The notes: generated by a model not told the origin, from the letters alone. A DNA stretch of 64,000 bases from Streptomyces sp. S3(2020) (GCF_013044505.1 NZ_JABERD010000030.1:1-64000); one strand, 5' to 3'. Shown: positions 53,163-63,074, numbered from the stretch's first letter. Numbers and translations are program-made.

Positions 53163-53579
53163 ATGAGTGACCTTCTGGAACGACTGCGCGGCCGCGGATG
53201 GCGAATGACCGCGCAGCGGCGCGTCGTGGCCGAGGTCCTCGACGGCGATCACGTCCACCTGACGGCCGACGAGGTCCACGCCCGGGCCGTCGTCAAGCTG
53301 CCCGAGATCTCCCGCGCGACCGTCTACAACACGCTGGGCGAACTGGTCTCCCTGGGCGAGGTGCTCGAGGTCGCCACCGACAAGCGCGCCAAGCGGTACG
53401 ACCCGAACGCGCACCGTCCGCACCACCACCTGGTCTGCGCCCAGTGCGGCGCGATCCGCGACGTCCACCCGAGCGGCGACCCGCTCACCGACCTCCCCGA
53501 CTCGGAGCGCTTCGGCTTCGCGGTCTCGGGCGTCGAGGTCACGTACCGCGGCATCTGCCCGAACTGCGCGGCGGCATAA
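53163..53579 (+). CDS. catR: Fur-family metalloregulator (CatR/PerR-like)
   Basis: The 138-residue protein has an N-terminal winged helix (RMTAQRRVVAEVL, then LTADEVHARAVVKLPEISRATVYNTLGELVSLGEV) and a C-terminal dimerisation domain. HRPHHHLVC forms the regulatory metal site, and two CxxC pairs (CAQC and CPNC) form the structural zinc site. Its position next to hisN and the CBS gene agrees with S. coelicolor catR, the peroxide-sensing repressor of catalase A; the identity rests on memory of gene order. No catalase gene is adjacent. ATG at 53163 is preferred over GTG three codons earlier. Confidence 0.88.
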   Translation: MSDLLERLRGRGWRMTAQRRVVAEVLDGDHVHLTADEVHARAVVKLPEISRATVYNTLGELVSLGEVLEVATDKRAKRYDPNAHRPHHHLVCAQCGAIRDVHPSGDPLTDLPDSERFGFAVSGVEVTYRGICPNCAAA

Positions 53580-53591
53580 GCCTGTTCCCCC

Positions 53592-53622
53592 GAGCCCCGG
53601 CCCCTCTTGGGCGCCGGGGCTC
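53592..53622. terminator. Terminator after the Fur-family gene
   Basis: GAGCCCCGG (53592-53600) and CCGGGGCTC (53614-53622) form a perfect 9-bp stem with a 13-base loop. Confidence 0.75.
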
Positions 53623-53671
53623 TGCGCTGCCCGCGCACAACGGACGACAGAGCACACACCACGGACAAACA

Positions 53672-53707
53672 CCGAGGGCCGGAACCCTTTCGGATTCCGG
53701 CCCTCGG
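53672..53707 (-). terminator. Terminator of tRNA-fMet copy 1
   Basis: Perfect 13-base arms CCGAGGGCCGGAA (53672-53684) and TTCCGGCCCTCGG (53695-53707), loop 10 bases, 7 bases after the tRNA 3' end on the minus strand. Confidence 0.88.
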
Positions 53708-53714
53708 CCTTCAG

Positions 53715-53788
53715 TAGCGGGGACAGGATTTGAACCTGCGACCTCTGGGTTATGAGCCCAGCGAGCTACCGAGCTGCTCCACCCCGCG
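53715..53788 (-). tRNA. Initiator tRNA-fMet (CAT), copy 1
   Basis: Read on the minus strand the gene begins CGCGGGGTGGAGCAG and folds into a full cloverleaf with anticodon CAT. Initiator traits are visible: a 1-72 mismatch (C1 opposite U72) and three consecutive G:C pairs in the anticodon stem (GGG/CCC). CCA is not encoded. It is identical to the second copy at 55907-55980. Confidence 0.96.
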
Positions 53789-53867
53789 TCGGTGAAATGA
53801 ACACTACGTCAACGGGGAGGACGGAAGCAAATCGCTTGTCCGGCGCCTGCGCCGCGCGACCCCACCG

Positions 53868-55700
53868 TCAAGCCGACAGTTCCTGCCGCAGCGCGTCCCG
53901 CAGCCGAGCCGCCCGCTCCGACACCTCTCCCGGCCCCAGCGTCACCGCCAGGTCGGCCCACCGCTGCCCCTCCGCGAGCTCCCCACGACGCGCGTAGACC
54001 AGGGCCAGCCGCAACGCCGCCCGCCCGTGCCCCGCATCGGCCGCACGAGTCCACCACACGGCCGCCTCGGGCTCGCTGCCCTCCCGGGCCAGCAGCAGCC
54101 CGAGATTGAAGGCGCCGTTCCGGGACCCGGCCTCGGCCGCCTCCCGGTACCAGCGAGCCGCCTCGACGACATCCCCGCGCGCGGCGGCCAGCATCCCCAC
54201 CCGCACCTGCGCCCGCCGGTGCCCCTGGGAAGCCGCCCGCTCGTACCACTCCTCACACTCGCTCTTGGACAGGTGCACGGGCTCCCCCAGCTCATGGGCG
54301 GGCGCGGGCGGGCGCCGGGCGTCCAGCACGGTCGCCAGCCGATACGCCGCCTCCGCACTGCCACCCCCCGCCGCACACCGCAGATGCCGCTCCGCCGCGG
54401 CCTCGTCCCCGTCCCGCAACCGCGCGATCCCGACCTGGAGCGCCGCCTCGGTGTGCCCGGCCGCCGCGGCCCGCTCGTACCACCGCAGCGCGACCACGTC
54501 CTCACCCCGCCCGGCGAAGAGAATCCCGAGGTTGAACGCCGCGTCCACGCTCCCGGCCTCGGCCGCCTTGGAGAACCACGGCTCGGACCCGGCGGTGTCC
54601 CCGCCCTGCAACAGCAGGATCGCCAGCGCGTTCGCCGCCTCACGGTGCCCGGCGTACGCCGCCCGCCGGTACCACTGCTCGGCCTGCGCGGTCCGGGCCT
54701 GCTCGGCACAGAGCAGCCCGAGGTTGTACGCGCCGTTGACATCACCGGCGTCCATCGCGGCCCGGTACCAGCGCTCGGCGGTCTGCGTCTCGCCCCGCTC
54801 GGCGTGCAGCGCGCCCAGCGCGTTCGCCGCGTTGCCGTCGCCGTCCTGCGCGGCCCGCAGCCACCAGAGGGCGGCGCTCTCGACGTCTCCCGCGTCACGC
54901 AGCAGGAACCCGAGCGCACAGGCGGCCCGCGCCTCGCCGTCCTTGGCGGAGGTCAGGTACCAGCGCCCGGCCTCCTTGAGCTCACCGCGCCGCTCCAGGA
55001 TCGCACCGAGCTGCAGCGCGGCCCGCCGGTGTCCGCGCGCGGCGGCCTGCCGGTACCACTGCTCGGCGTCCTGGGAGACACCGTTGTCGGCCCCGGCGTC
55101 CCCCTCGGCCGGCGTCTCGCGGTCGAGAGCGCGCGCCAGTCGGTAGGCCGCCTCGCGGTGCCCCCGCTCGGCCGCGGCCCGCATCCACTGCCCGGCCGCC
55201 GCGTCCCCGCGGTGCTCCAGCAGATCGGCGAGCGCGTACGCGCCGAGGGCGTGTCCCTGCTCGGCGGACTGGCGCAGCCAGTACTCGGCGGCGGGCTCGT
55301 CGCCCTTCTCCCGGCGGTGACGCCCCAGCGCGTGCGCGGCCGCGGCGGACCCGGCGACGGCGGCGATCCGCCACCATCCGGCGGCCTCGTCGGCGTATCC
55401 GCGCTGGTGCAGAAGGACACCCAGGTTGTTGGCGGCGGCCCGGTCGCCCGCGGCGGTGGCAGCACGCAGCAGGGGTTCGGCTCCGTCGAGATCACCGCGG
55501 CGCAGCAGCATGGCCCCGAGGACGCTCATCGCCTCGACATCGCCGGCTTCCGCGGCGAGCCGCTGCCTTGCTTCCTCGGCGGCCTCACCGGTCTCGTCCC
55601 GGTCGGAAGGCTGCACAAGATCGGCAGACTGCACAAAGTCAGCAGACTGCTCAAACCGCCCTGTCTCCAACAGAGTTGCCTTGTCCCCCATAACGTCCAT
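53868..55700 (-). CDS. Sel1/TPR repeat protein
   Basis: The 610-residue cytosolic protein is almost entirely Sel1-like repeats of about 35 residues, with units such as AERWYRAAMDAGDVNGAYNLGLLCAEQ, WYERAAAAGHTEAALQVGIA and WYREAAEAGSRNGAFNLGLLLAREG. I count about 14 units. The first 35 residues contain a small internal repeat (EQSADFVQSADLVQPSD). Such superhelices scaffold protein complexes. The partner is unknown. ATG at 55700 or three codons later at 55691 could be the start. The gene sits between two identical initiator tRNA genes on the same strand. Confidence 0.88.
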   Translation of the reverse strand: MDVMGDKATLLETGRFEQSADFVQSADLVQPSDRDETGEAAEEARQRLAAEAGDVEAMSVLGAMLLRRGDLDGAEPLLRAATAAGDRAAANNLGVLLHQRGYADEAAGWWRIAAVAGSAAAAHALGRHRREKGDEPAAEYWLRQSAEQGHALGAYALADLLEHRGDAAAGQWMRAAAERGHREAAYRLARALDRETPAEGDAGADNGVSQDAEQWYRQAAARGHRRAALQLGAILERRGELKEAGRWYLTSAKDGEARAACALGFLLRDAGDVESAALWWLRAAQDGDGNAANALGALHAERGETQTAERWYRAAMDAGDVNGAYNLGLLCAEQARTAQAEQWYRRAAYAGHREAANALAILLLQGGDTAGSEPWFSKAAEAGSVDAAFNLGILFAGRGEDVVALRWYERAAAAGHTEAALQVGIARLRDGDEAAAERHLRCAAGGGSAEAAYRLATVLDARRPPAPAHELGEPVHLSKSECEEWYERAASQGHRRAQVRVGMLAAARGDVVEAARWYREAAEAGSRNGAFNLGLLLAREGSEPEAAVWWTRAADAGHGRAALRLALVYARRGELAEGQRWADLAVTLGPGEVSERAARLRDALRQELSA

Positions 55701-55861
55701 CGTCGCACCACCTGCAACCTGGGTACACCTGGTATACCGCAGCCAGTGAGGTCACTTCAGCGTTTTGTCGACATGCCCACAGAGAGACAAGTCAAACACA
55801 GTTCCCCCAACTCCCCACGGCGGCACGTCCATCCCTCCCCCGGCACATGCGTTCGCACATC

Positions 55862-55900
55862 ACGAAGGCCCGGATCCTTGATCAGGATCCGGGCCTTCGT
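55862..55900 (-). terminator. Terminator of tRNA-fMet copy 2
   Basis: Perfect 16-base arms at 55862-55877 and 55885-55900 (ACGAAGGCCCGGATCC and its complement) with a 7-base loop, 6 bases after the tRNA 3' end on the minus strand. Confidence 0.92.
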
Positions 55901-55906
55901 TTTCAG

Positions 55907-55980
55907 TAGCGGGGACAGGATTTGAACCTGCGACCTCTGGGTTATGAGCCCAGCGAGCTACCGAGCTGCTCCACCCCGCG
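55907..55980 (-). tRNA. Initiator tRNA-fMet (CAT), copy 2
   Basis: Sequence identical to copy 1 across all 74 bases, with anticodon CAT, C1-U72 mismatch and GGG/CCC anticodon stem. The two flanks differ apart from a few bases (TTCAG on the 3' side). Each copy has its own terminator, so they are separate transcription units. Confidence 0.96.
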
Positions 55981-56039
55981 CCGTTGTGTTCCAACCGTAC
56001 CACGGCGCGGGAGGGGCATTTGACCAGCTCAGGAACCGG

Positions 56040-58970
56040 TCAGCCGCTGGGACTGCTGCTCGGACTCGGACTGCCGCTCGGACTCGGACTGGCGCCGCCG
56101 GACTTGTCCTCCTCGGCCTGTGCGTCCTCGGCCCGTTGCAGGGCGTCCTCCAGGTCCTTCTGCGCCTGGCCGTACGCCTCCCAGTCGCCCTTCTTCAGGG
56201 CCGCCTGGCCCTCCTCGAAGGCCTTCTGGGCGTCGTTCAACGCCTCTTGGACCGTCGGGTTGTCGGAGGTCGGTGGCGGAGTCGTGGTGCCCCCGCCGTC
56301 GTCCTCCGGTGGCGTGGTGGTCTCGCCGTCCGCTCCGAAGACCTTGTTGAGGGCCTCGTCGAGAGTGTCCTCGAAGGCGGTGTTGCCTCCGTAGGTCACC
56401 AACACCTTCCGCAGCAGCGGGTACTTCAGTCCACCACCGCGTACGTAGACCGGCTCCACGTACAGCAGTCCTCCGTCGAGCGGCACCGTCAGCAGGTTGC
56501 CGTACTCGACGCTGGAATCACCTCTGTTGAGGAGGCTGATGGTCTCGGCGATGTCCTGTTCGGAGTTGAACGTGCTCTGCACCTGTTTGGGGCCGCTGAC
56601 CGTGGTGTTCGTCGGCAGTTTCAGGATTCTGATCTTGCCGTAGTCCGAGGTGCCCGCCTCGGCGTCCACCGACATGAACGCACTGAGGTTGTCCCGGCCG
56701 TTGGGCGTGAACGTCGTCGTGAGCGAGAACGCCTGGTCCTTCTGGTCGGGCATCTTCATGCTGAGGTAGTACGGCGGCACCGCGTCGCCCGACTTGTTGG
56801 TGGGGTCGTCCGGCACCTGCCACACCTCGGAGCCGCTGAGGAACGTCGTGGCGTCCTCCACGTGGTAGCGGCTGAGCAGTTCGCGCTGGACCTTGAACAG
56901 GTCCTGCGGGTACCGCAGATGGTCCATCAGCGACTGCGTGATGGCGGTCTTCGGCTCCACCGTGCCCGGGAACGCCTTCATCCAGGTCTTCAGGACCGGG
57001 TCCTTGGTGTCCCACTGGTAGAGCTTGACCTCGCCGGTGTACGCGTCGACGGTCGCCTTCACCGAGTTGCGGATGTAGTTGACCTGGTTCTGCTGGGCCA
57101 CCACCGCACGCGAGTTGTTCGTCGCGGTCAGCGAGTCGGCCGTGGTGTCACCGAGGGTCGTACGGGACGAGTACGGGTAGCCGTTCGTCGTCGTGTACGC
57201 GTCGACGATCCACTGGATCTCGCCGTCGACGACCGCCGGGTAGGCGTCGCCGTCGATGGTCAGCCACGGGGCGACCGCCTCGACGCGCTCCTTGGGCGTG
57301 CGGTTGTACAGGATCCGCGAGCCCTCGCCGATCGCGCCGGAGTAGAGGATCTGCGGCTCGTTGAACGCCACCGCGTACGCGGCCCGGTTGACCGGGTTGG
57401 AGAGGTTGACCCCGCTCTTGCCGGTGTAGCTGAAGGTCTTCTCGCCGTTGTCGTCGGAGTAGTCGATCTCCTTCTGGGGACCGCCGACGATCGAGTACTC
57501 GGTGGTCTTCTCGCCGTAGTAGACCCGCTGCTGATACGTCCCGAGGTCACCCTGCGACGGCAGGTTGGACTCGGTGAAGACCGGGCGGCCCTCGGAGTCG
57601 GCGGTGGTGCCCTTGGCGGCGACCACGCCGTAGCCGTGGGTGTAGCGGAAGTGGTCGTTGATCCAGTTGTTCTTCGGGATGCCGGCGAGGTTCAGCTCGC
57701 GCAGACCGATGACCGTGTCCTGGTCCTTGCCGTCCTTGCTGTAGCGGTCGACGTCCAGGTTGGTCGGGAACGCGTAGTAGTTACGCATCTGCTGGAGCTG
57801 CTGGAACGTCGGGGAGACGATGTTCGGGTCCATCACGCGGATGCTGGCCGTGCTGTCGACGTCGTCGCGCAGCTTGGTCTTGTCCGTGGTGGTGGACGCG
57901 CCCCCGTACTCGGTGACCTGGGCGTCGTCGATGCCGTAGGCCTCACGCGTCGCCTTGAGGTTCTTGGAGACGTACGGCGCCTCCTTGGCCTGCTCGTTCG
58001 GCTGGACCTGGAACTTCTGGACGATCGCCGGGTACAGCCCGCCGATGAGGATCGCCGAGAGGACCATCAGGCCGAAGCCGATGACGGGCAGCTGCCAGGT
58101 GCGCCGCCACAGGGTGGCGAAGAACAGCAGGGCGCAGATGACGGCGATGCAGAACAGGATCGTCTTGGCCGGCAGATAGGCGTTCGCGTCGACGTACCTC
58201 AGGCCGGTCCAGTTGTCGGTCGCCTTGAAGTCGCTGGACTTGACCGCGAGGCCGTACCGGTCGAGCCAGTAGGCCACCGCCTTCAGGGCGACGAAGATGC
58301 CCATCAGGACGGACAGGTGCCCCGTGGCGGCGGCCGTGGCGCGCGCTCCCGGGCTGGTGATCCTGAGCCCGCCGTACAGGTAGTGCGTCAGCGCGGCGGC
58401 GATCACGGACAGGATCGCGGCTGCGAAGCCGAAGCCGAGCAGGAACCGGTACCAGGGCAGGTCGAAGGTGAAGAAGGAGATGTCGAGCTTGAACTGCGGG
58501 TCCTTCTCACCGAAGGAGACGCCGTTGACCCACATCAGCCAGGTCCGCCACTGGCTCGACGCCGAGGCGCCGGCGATGAGGCCGACCAGCGCGGTGATCC
58601 CCAGCAGCAGCCACTTCTTGTAGGGCGCGATGCCCATCCGGTAGCGGTCGAGGTTCTGCTGCTCCATCGACATGGCGCTCAGCGGCGGCCGCAGCCGGTG
58701 CGCCAGCCAGATGTTGAAGCCGACCGCAAGGGCCATCAGCAGACCGAAGACGAAGAACAGCCCGATCTTCGTCCACAGGGTCGTCGTGAACACGGACGAG
58801 TAGTTCACCGACCGGTACCAGAGCCAGTCCGTCCAGAACCCGGCGAACATCGTGAACGCCATGCCGAGCACGGCAAGGACGCCCAGTGTCATGAGCAGGG
58901 TCCGGACGCGCCGGGACGGGCGGCCCACTCTGATCCGTGGCCCCGTCGGGCCTCCGCCGCGGTCCGGCAT
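56040..58970 (-). CDS. UPF0182 family large membrane protein
   Basis: The roughly 976-residue protein has seven membrane segments in the first 330 residues, with conserved [24 protein letters not shown] and [17 protein letters not shown] elements. A large extracytoplasmic domain of about 550 residues ([15 protein letters not shown] through [21 protein letters not shown]) follows. The C-terminal tail of about 130 residues is acidic, includes a short coiled-coil-like [21 protein letters not shown], and ends in Ser/Pro repeats. The family is widespread in actinobacteria with unknown function. The start is uncertain: ATG at 58970 is used, and GTG at 58991 is possible. Confidence 0.92.
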   Translation of the reverse strand: MPDRGGGPTGPRIRVGRPSRRVRTLLMTLGVLAVLGMAFTMFAGFWTDWLWYRSVNYSSVFTTTLWTKIGLFFVFGLLMALAVGFNIWLAHRLRPPLSAMSMEQQNLDRYRMGIAPYKKWLLLGITALVGLIAGASASSQWRTWLMWVNGVSFGEKDPQFKLDISFFTFDLPWYRFLLGFGFAAAILSVIAAALTHYLYGGLRITSPGARATAAATGHLSVLMGIFVALKAVAYWLDRYGLAVKSSDFKATDNWTGLRYVDANAYLPAKTILFCIAVICALLFFATLWRRTWQLPVIGFGLMVLSAILIGGLYPAIVQKFQVQPNEQAKEAPYVSKNLKATREAYGIDDAQVTEYGGASTTTDKTKLRDDVDSTASIRVMDPNIVSPTFQQLQQMRNYYAFPTNLDVDRYSKDGKDQDTVIGLRELNLAGIPKNNWINDHFRYTHGYGVVAAKGTTADSEGRPVFTESNLPSQGDLGTYQQRVYYGEKTTEYSIVGGPQKEIDYSDDNGEKTFSYTGKSGVNLSNPVNRAAYAVAFNEPQILYSGAIGEGSRILYNRTPKERVEAVAPWLTIDGDAYPAVVDGEIQWIVDAYTTTNGYPYSSRTTLGDTTADSLTATNNSRAVVAQQNQVNYIRNSVKATVDAYTGEVKLYQWDTKDPVLKTWMKAFPGTVEPKTAITQSLMDHLRYPQDLFKVQRELLSRYHVEDATTFLSGSEVWQVPDDPTNKSGDAVPPYYLSMKMPDQKDQAFSLTTTFTPNGRDNLSAFMSVDAEAGTSDYGKIRILKLPTNTTVSGPKQVQSTFNSEQDIAETISLLNRGDSSVEYGNLLTVPLDGGLLYVEPVYVRGGGLKYPLLRKVLVTYGGNTAFEDTLDEALNKVFGADGETTTPPEDDGGGTTTPPPTSDNPTVQEALNDAQKAFEEGQAALKKGDWEAYGQAQKDLEDALQRAEDAQAEEDKSGGASPSPSGSPSPSSSPSG

Positions 58971-59133
58971 CTGGAAAGCCAAGGTGCGCACCTCGAAAGT
59001 CGCTGTTGGTCCGTCAGACCCGCGTCCCCGCGGGCCGTCCGTGGGCCACGTGATCGTAGGCCCTCACCTATGCAACTTACTCACGCTTTACTCGGTTCCC
59101 GATTCCGGCCATGAACGAGGCAGGATTGTGACT

Positions 59134-59676
59134 ATGTCCAACACTCCCATGGCAGCGAGCCCTCTGACCCGGGCCGTACTCGAGATCGACGAGTACGTGT
59201 CCGGCCTCGGCTGGGACCAGCCCGCTCGCCTCTTCGCCCTCGTAGACACCGCCCGGCTGCGTGCTCAGGAACCCGGCCTCGCGGCCCAGCTCGGCCTGGA
59301 GGACGAGCAGGAGACCACCGGTCTCACCCCGATCGAGCAGGAGGAGATCCCGGCGGGCAAGCCGCTGGACGATTTCCTCGGCACGATCGCCTGGCCCGAC
59401 CCGGTGGTCGGCTGCGCCCTGACGGTGGAGCGCCTGATGCTCCCGCCGTCCGCCGAGGCGTCCGTCCCGGAGGGCCTGAGCGACAAGAAGCTCGCCCAGT
59501 GGGTCGCGAAGCACCCCGACCGCCAGGAGGTCCGCATGACGGTCGCGGTCCTGCGCGACGGCACCCGCGACTCGGCCCTGCGCCTGCGTGAGAAGGACTC
59601 CCCGACAGAGGTCCTCACGGGCGGCGACCTGGTGCCGGGGCTGGCGGAGGCGCTGTCGGCGACGTTCGAGGACTGA
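59134..59676 (+). CDS. PPA1309 family protein
   Basis: The 180-residue cytosolic protein belongs to a conserved actinobacterial family of unknown function, named PPA1309. It shows the family pattern SPLTRAVLEIDEYVSGLGWDQPARLFALVDT at the N terminus and WPDPVVGCALTVERLMLPP in the middle. There are no enzyme motifs or membrane segments. It is divergent from the UPF0182 gene, a pairing seen in other Streptomyces. GTG two codons earlier is an alternative start. It is convergent with the PDZ protease gene across a strong terminator. Confidence 0.88.
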   Translation: MSNTPMAASPLTRAVLEIDEYVSGLGWDQPARLFALVDTARLRAQEPGLAAQLGLEDEQETTGLTPIEQEEIPAGKPLDDFLGTIAWPDPVVGCALTVERLMLPPSAEASVPEGLSDKKLAQWVAKHPDRQEVRMTVAVLRDGTRDSALRLREKDSPTEVLTGGDLVPGLAEALSATFED

Positions 59677-59722
59677 GTTCTTCTTCCACGTCGTTGTTCC
59701 GCGGGACTTCTTCTCGTACGAC

Positions 59723-59758
59723 AACGGGGGCGCCCTCGGTCCTGGGGGCGCCCCCGTT
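59723..59758. terminator. Bidirectional terminator between PPA1309 and PDZ protease genes
   Basis: Perfect 12-base arms AACGGGGGCGCC (59723-59734) and GGCGCCCCCGTT (59747-59758) with a 12-base loop between convergent genes. Confidence 0.9.
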
Positions 59759-59782
59759 CACGTACGCGCGCGTGTCTTCGCG

Positions 59783-60880
59783 TCAGCCCTTGGTCGTGCA
59801 CTTGGGCAGGTCGGCGGTGTCGCCGGAGCGGATGTCCTTGAGGGCGCCCAGGGCGTCCTCGATGGTGTCCACCTTGACCAGCGTGAGCCCGCTGGGGGTG
59901 TCCTTGGCGGCCGCCGAGCAGTTGTCGGCCGGGGTCAGGAAGTACTGGGCGCCCTTGTCGCGGGCGCCGACGGTCTTCATCTCGATGCCGCCGATCGGGC
60001 CGACCTTGCCGTCGTCGTCGATGGTGCCGGTGCCGGCCACGAACTTGCCTCCGGTGAGACTGCCCGGGGTGAGCTTGTCGTAGATGCCGAGCGCGAACAT
60101 GAGCCCGGCACTCGGACCTCCGACATCGGCGAGCTTGATGTCGATGGTGAACGGGAAGGTGTGGTCGGTCCCGGCGGAGATCCCGACGACGGCGCGCTTC
60201 TCACCGTCGTCGTCGGACTCCTTGGTCGTGACGGTCACGTCCTCGGTCTTGGTCGCCGTCCGCTGCTCCTTCTCGGCGGCGGCCTGCTCCTTGGCGGGCA
60301 CGATGGTGAAGACGACCTTCTCGCCGGCCTTGTGCTTCGTGACCAGTTCGGCGACGTCGGCGGGCTCCTTGACGGTGGTCCCGTCGACGGCCTTGATGAC
60401 GTCACCGGCGTGCAGCCTGCCCTGGGACGGGGAGTCCTTGACGACCGTGGAGACGATCACGAAGGACTTCACGGGGACGTCCAGCTCCTTCAGGGCGGCG
60501 ACCTTGGCGCTCTCCTGGGACTGGCTGAACTCCTCGGCGTTCTCCTGGGTGGACTGCTCCTCGGTCTTGCCGTCCGGGTAGAGCGTGTCGTGCGGCACGA
60601 CCTTGTTGTCGTGGGCGAGCCACCCGTACACGGCCTCGACGATGTTCATCTTGTAGTCGGCGCTGGTGACCCGGACGGTGGTCATGTTCAGATGCCCGCT
60701 CGTCGCGTACGTCTTGCGACCGGAGATCTGGAGCACCGGCTCGCCGTCGTGATCGCCCAGGGTGTTCACCGTCGGGCCCGGGGACATCTCCGCGTACGGC
60801 ACGGGGATCAACACACCCGCGCACAGGAGCGCGATCAGCATCAGGGTGGAGGCGAGCATCGTCGCGGTGCGGCGTGGCAT
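59783..60880 (-). CDS. Membrane-anchored PDZ / Lon-like (S16) serine protease, YlbL family
   Basis: The 365-residue protein has one N-terminal membrane helix (TATMLASTLMLIALLCAGVLI) and an extracytoplasmic body. A PDZ domain (VVKDSPSQGRLHAGDVIKAVDGTTV) is followed by a Lon-type catalytic domain with the nucleophile Ser in VGGPSAGLMFALG and the Lys downstream in GGIEMKTVGARDKGA, forming the Ser-Lys dyad. YlbL-type proteases work in envelope protein turnover and, in Bacillus, removal of a cell-division inhibitor. The substrate here is unknown. Confidence 0.93.
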   Translation of the reverse strand: MPRRTATMLASTLMLIALLCAGVLIPVPYAEMSPGPTVNTLGDHDGEPVLQISGRKTYATSGHLNMTTVRVTSADYKMNIVEAVYGWLAHDNKVVPHDTLYPDGKTEEQSTQENAEEFSQSQESAKVAALKELDVPVKSFVIVSTVVKDSPSQGRLHAGDVIKAVDGTTVKEPADVAELVTKHKAGEKVVFTIVPAKEQAAAEKEQRTATKTEDVTVTTKESDDDGEKRAVVGISAGTDHTFPFTIDIKLADVGGPSAGLMFALGIYDKLTPGSLTGGKFVAGTGTIDDDGKVGPIGGIEMKTVGARDKGAQYFLTPADNCSAAAKDTPSGLTLVKVDTIEDALGALKDIRSGDTADLPKCTTKG

Positions 60881-60916
60881 GCCACGACAGTACGGGACGC
60901 CCCTGTCAGCGACCCG

Positions 60917-61072
60917 TCAGGGCTGCCTCTCCATGGCCTCGCGGAAGCGGGCGTACCCGTCCAGCTCAGGCCCGTCGCTGCGCACCCTGCGGGTCCGGTT
61001 GGCCCAACTGCCCCACAGACCGGCACCGATCGCAGCCAACAGCGGAATCAGCAACCAGGCGAGCGCCGCCAT
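60917..61072 (-). CDS. Small single-pass membrane protein
   Basis: The 51-residue protein has one membrane helix (LAWLLIPLLAAIGAGLWGSWA) followed by a basic and acidic tail (NRTRRVRSDGPELDGYARFREAMER). The ATG follows a clear GGGAGG site; a longer frame upstream is unlikely. It lies directly upstream of the PDZ protease gene on the same strand (36 bp gap) and may be cotranscribed. No function is known. Confidence 0.75.
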   Translation of the reverse strand: MAALAWLLIPLLAAIGAGLWGSWANRTRRVRSDGPELDGYARFREAMERQP

Positions 61073-61204
61073 ACCGACCTCCCGACCCCCGATGAGCGAC
61101 CGCAACTGACTGATCAGCAGATTAACCATCCGCACTGACAACGCTCATGCCAGGGGGGCGGTTACGCAACCGGAGCTCTGTGGCGGCTGAGGCTGTCGGG
61201 GGGG

Positions 61205-61666
61205 TCAGCAGGCTCCGACCCACTCCTCGGTGCCGTCGGAGAACTTCTGGTGCTTCCAGATGGGCACCTCGTGCTTGAGGTCGTCGATCAGCTTCCGGCA
61301 GGCCTCGAAGGCCTCCCCGCGATGCGGACACGACACGGCGACGACGACGGCGAGATCCCCGACGCTCAGATCGCCCACGCGATGCACCGCGGCCAGCGCC
61401 CGCACGGGGTACTCGGCGACGACCTTCTCGGCGATCCGCCGCATCTCCGCCTCGGCGCTGGGATGACACGAATACCCGAGCTCGTCGACGTCGGCTCCGC
61501 CGTCGTGATTCCGCACGGTCCCCACGAACAGCGCCGTCCCCCCGGCCGCGTCGTCCCCGACGGCCTTGAAGACTTCGTCCAGGGAGAGCGCGGTCTCACG
61601 AATGGCGATGAGCTTGATGGGGTCCTGCGCGCCCCGCTCACCGGGGTGATCGTCGATGGCTGCCAT
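61205..61666 (-). CDS. moaE: Molybdopterin synthase catalytic subunit
   Basis: The 153-residue protein is the large subunit of molybdopterin synthase, which adds sulfur from MoaD to precursor Z in molybdenum cofactor synthesis. It shows FVGTVRNHDGG, the LGYSCHPSAE segment, VHRVGDLSVGDLAVVVAVSCPHR, and the catalytic Lys region PIWKHQKFSDG. The ATG giving MAAIDDHPGE was chosen because its length then matches MoaE. No other moa genes are adjacent. Confidence 0.93.
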   Translation of the reverse strand: MAAIDDHPGERGAQDPIKLIAIRETALSLDEVFKAVGDDAAGGTALFVGTVRNHDGGADVDELGYSCHPSAEAEMRRIAEKVVAEYPVRALAAVHRVGDLSVGDLAVVVAVSCPHRGEAFEACRKLIDDLKHEVPIWKHQKFSDGTEEWVGAC

Positions 61667-61768
61667 GCCCCCATCGTGCCCCATGCCCGTGACCACACGG
61701 AATAGCGTCATCCCCCGGCACACACGCGTGGGCGTTTGGAGCCTCCTACAAGTCCGGACCTCCCGGCC

Positions 61769-62881
61769 TCAGATCCGCCGCCGGGCCTTCCGGGCCCGCC
61801 GCACCACTGCGGCCGCACCCAGCAGCGCCACCGTCGCACCCGCGGCGCCCGCGGCCGTCGCGTCCTTGCGGCCCAGTCGGCGTCCCGCGACCGTGTGCCG
61901 CCCGGAGACCTCCTCCAGCAGCTCCGAGAGCACCTCCTCGTTGGTCCACTGCGGCCGCCATCCGGCGTCGTGGAGCCGGCTGCCGCTCACCACCCAGGGG
62001 TACATCGTGTAGGCGAGATCCCCGGCCGGGGACGGTGTGAGCCCGATCCGGTGCAGCCGGGCCGCGGCGCCCAGCGCGACGGCCGACGGCAGCTCCATCC
62101 GCCGGATCCCGCTGAGCTCCTCGACCTCCTCCTGCTCCAGCCACCCGTCGCACCCGACGGCGAGCTCACCCTCGACCTTCTCCAGGACGGCGTACTCCAG
62201 GGCACTGCACAGATCCTCGACGTGGCAGAACTGCCAGGCGGGCCGCGACCCGGCCACGACCAGCAGCCGGGGCGACTCGAAGTACCTGGTCAGCGCGGTG
62301 TCGGTGCCCCCGACGAGGACAGCGGGCCGCACCACGGTGACATTGAGCCCGGGGTGCGCCCGCGGAGCGCGCCGCGCGAGCCGCTCGACCTCCAGCAGGT
62401 CCCCGACCCCGGTCGCCTCCGCCGTCGCCCGCAGTTCCGCGTCCTCGGACAGCGGCAGCGCGTTGTCCGGAAGGGCGCCGTAGACCATGGCGGACGTGCA
62501 CAGCACGACCCGGTGCACGCCGGCCGCGGCCGCGGCGGTCAGCACGGTCTGGGTACCGCGCACGTTGTACGCCGTACGGGCGGCGCCGTCGGTCTCCAGG
62601 TCGAGATCGAGGGCCAGGTGCACCACCACGTCCGCGCCCCGCAGCTTCTCCGCGATCGCCGGATCCCGTACATCCAGGATGTGCCACTGCGCCGCCGCGC
62701 ACTCGCCCCGCCGCTCGTCGATGGCGATGACCTGCTTGATCTCCTCCGAAGCGGCGAGCCGCTCGGTGAGCAGCGCGCCGACACCGGAGGCGGCGCCGGT
62801 CACGGCGACGACCGGCCCGCGCAGGCCGGGATTGGTTGACTGGTTTCGCGCTGCGCGAACCTGTGGATCAGGGGAACTCAC
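61769..62881 (-). CDS. NAD-dependent epimerase/dehydratase (extended SDR)
   Basis: The 370-residue protein has the extended-SDR Rossmann start VVAVTGAASGVGALLTERLA, ADVVVHLALDLD, and VVLCTSAMVYGA. The last is the usual Ser/Tyr region, but no clear YxxxK follows (the expected place reads ...GDLLEVERLARR), so catalysis is uncertain. The C terminus has a single membrane-like segment (GAAGATVALLGAAAVV) followed by an Arg/Lys tail, suggesting membrane anchoring. The GTG start has a GGAGA site; an ATG 22 codons upstream is an alternative. The substrate is unknown. Confidence 0.85.
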   Translation of the reverse strand: MSSPDPQVRAARNQSTNPGLRGPVVAVTGAASGVGALLTERLAASEEIKQVIAIDERRGECAAAQWHILDVRDPAIAEKLRGADVVVHLALDLDLETDGAARTAYNVRGTQTVLTAAAAAGVHRVVLCTSAMVYGALPDNALPLSEDAELRATAEATGVGDLLEVERLARRAPRAHPGLNVTVVRPAVLVGGTDTALTRYFESPRLLVVAGSRPAWQFCHVEDLCSALEYAVLEKVEGELAVGCDGWLEQEEVEELSGIRRMELPSAVALGAAARLHRIGLTPSPAGDLAYTMYPWVVSGSRLHDAGWRPQWTNEEVLSELLEEVSGRHTVAGRRLGRKDATAAGAAGATVALLGAAAVVRRARKARRRI

Positions 62882-63074
62882 CGGGCGTCTCCAGCGGTTG
62901 TCTTCAGTACGGGCGCGAGTGACGCGTACGTACCAGGTGGCATCCATCCTGCCGCAGGCCGAGAGTCGGCGGAGCACCGAGGCCCGATCCGCCCACGGTG
63001 TCTACGCTGGGTGGTGTTATCGGGCAGTCGCGCCGCCGGAGAGACACCGGTGGCCTTACCAGCCGAGGAATCCC

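Noticed and set aside
55944-59114. 1056-aa plus-strand ORF
   Set aside because: Antisense to the UPF0182 gene; the large size reflects GC bias only.
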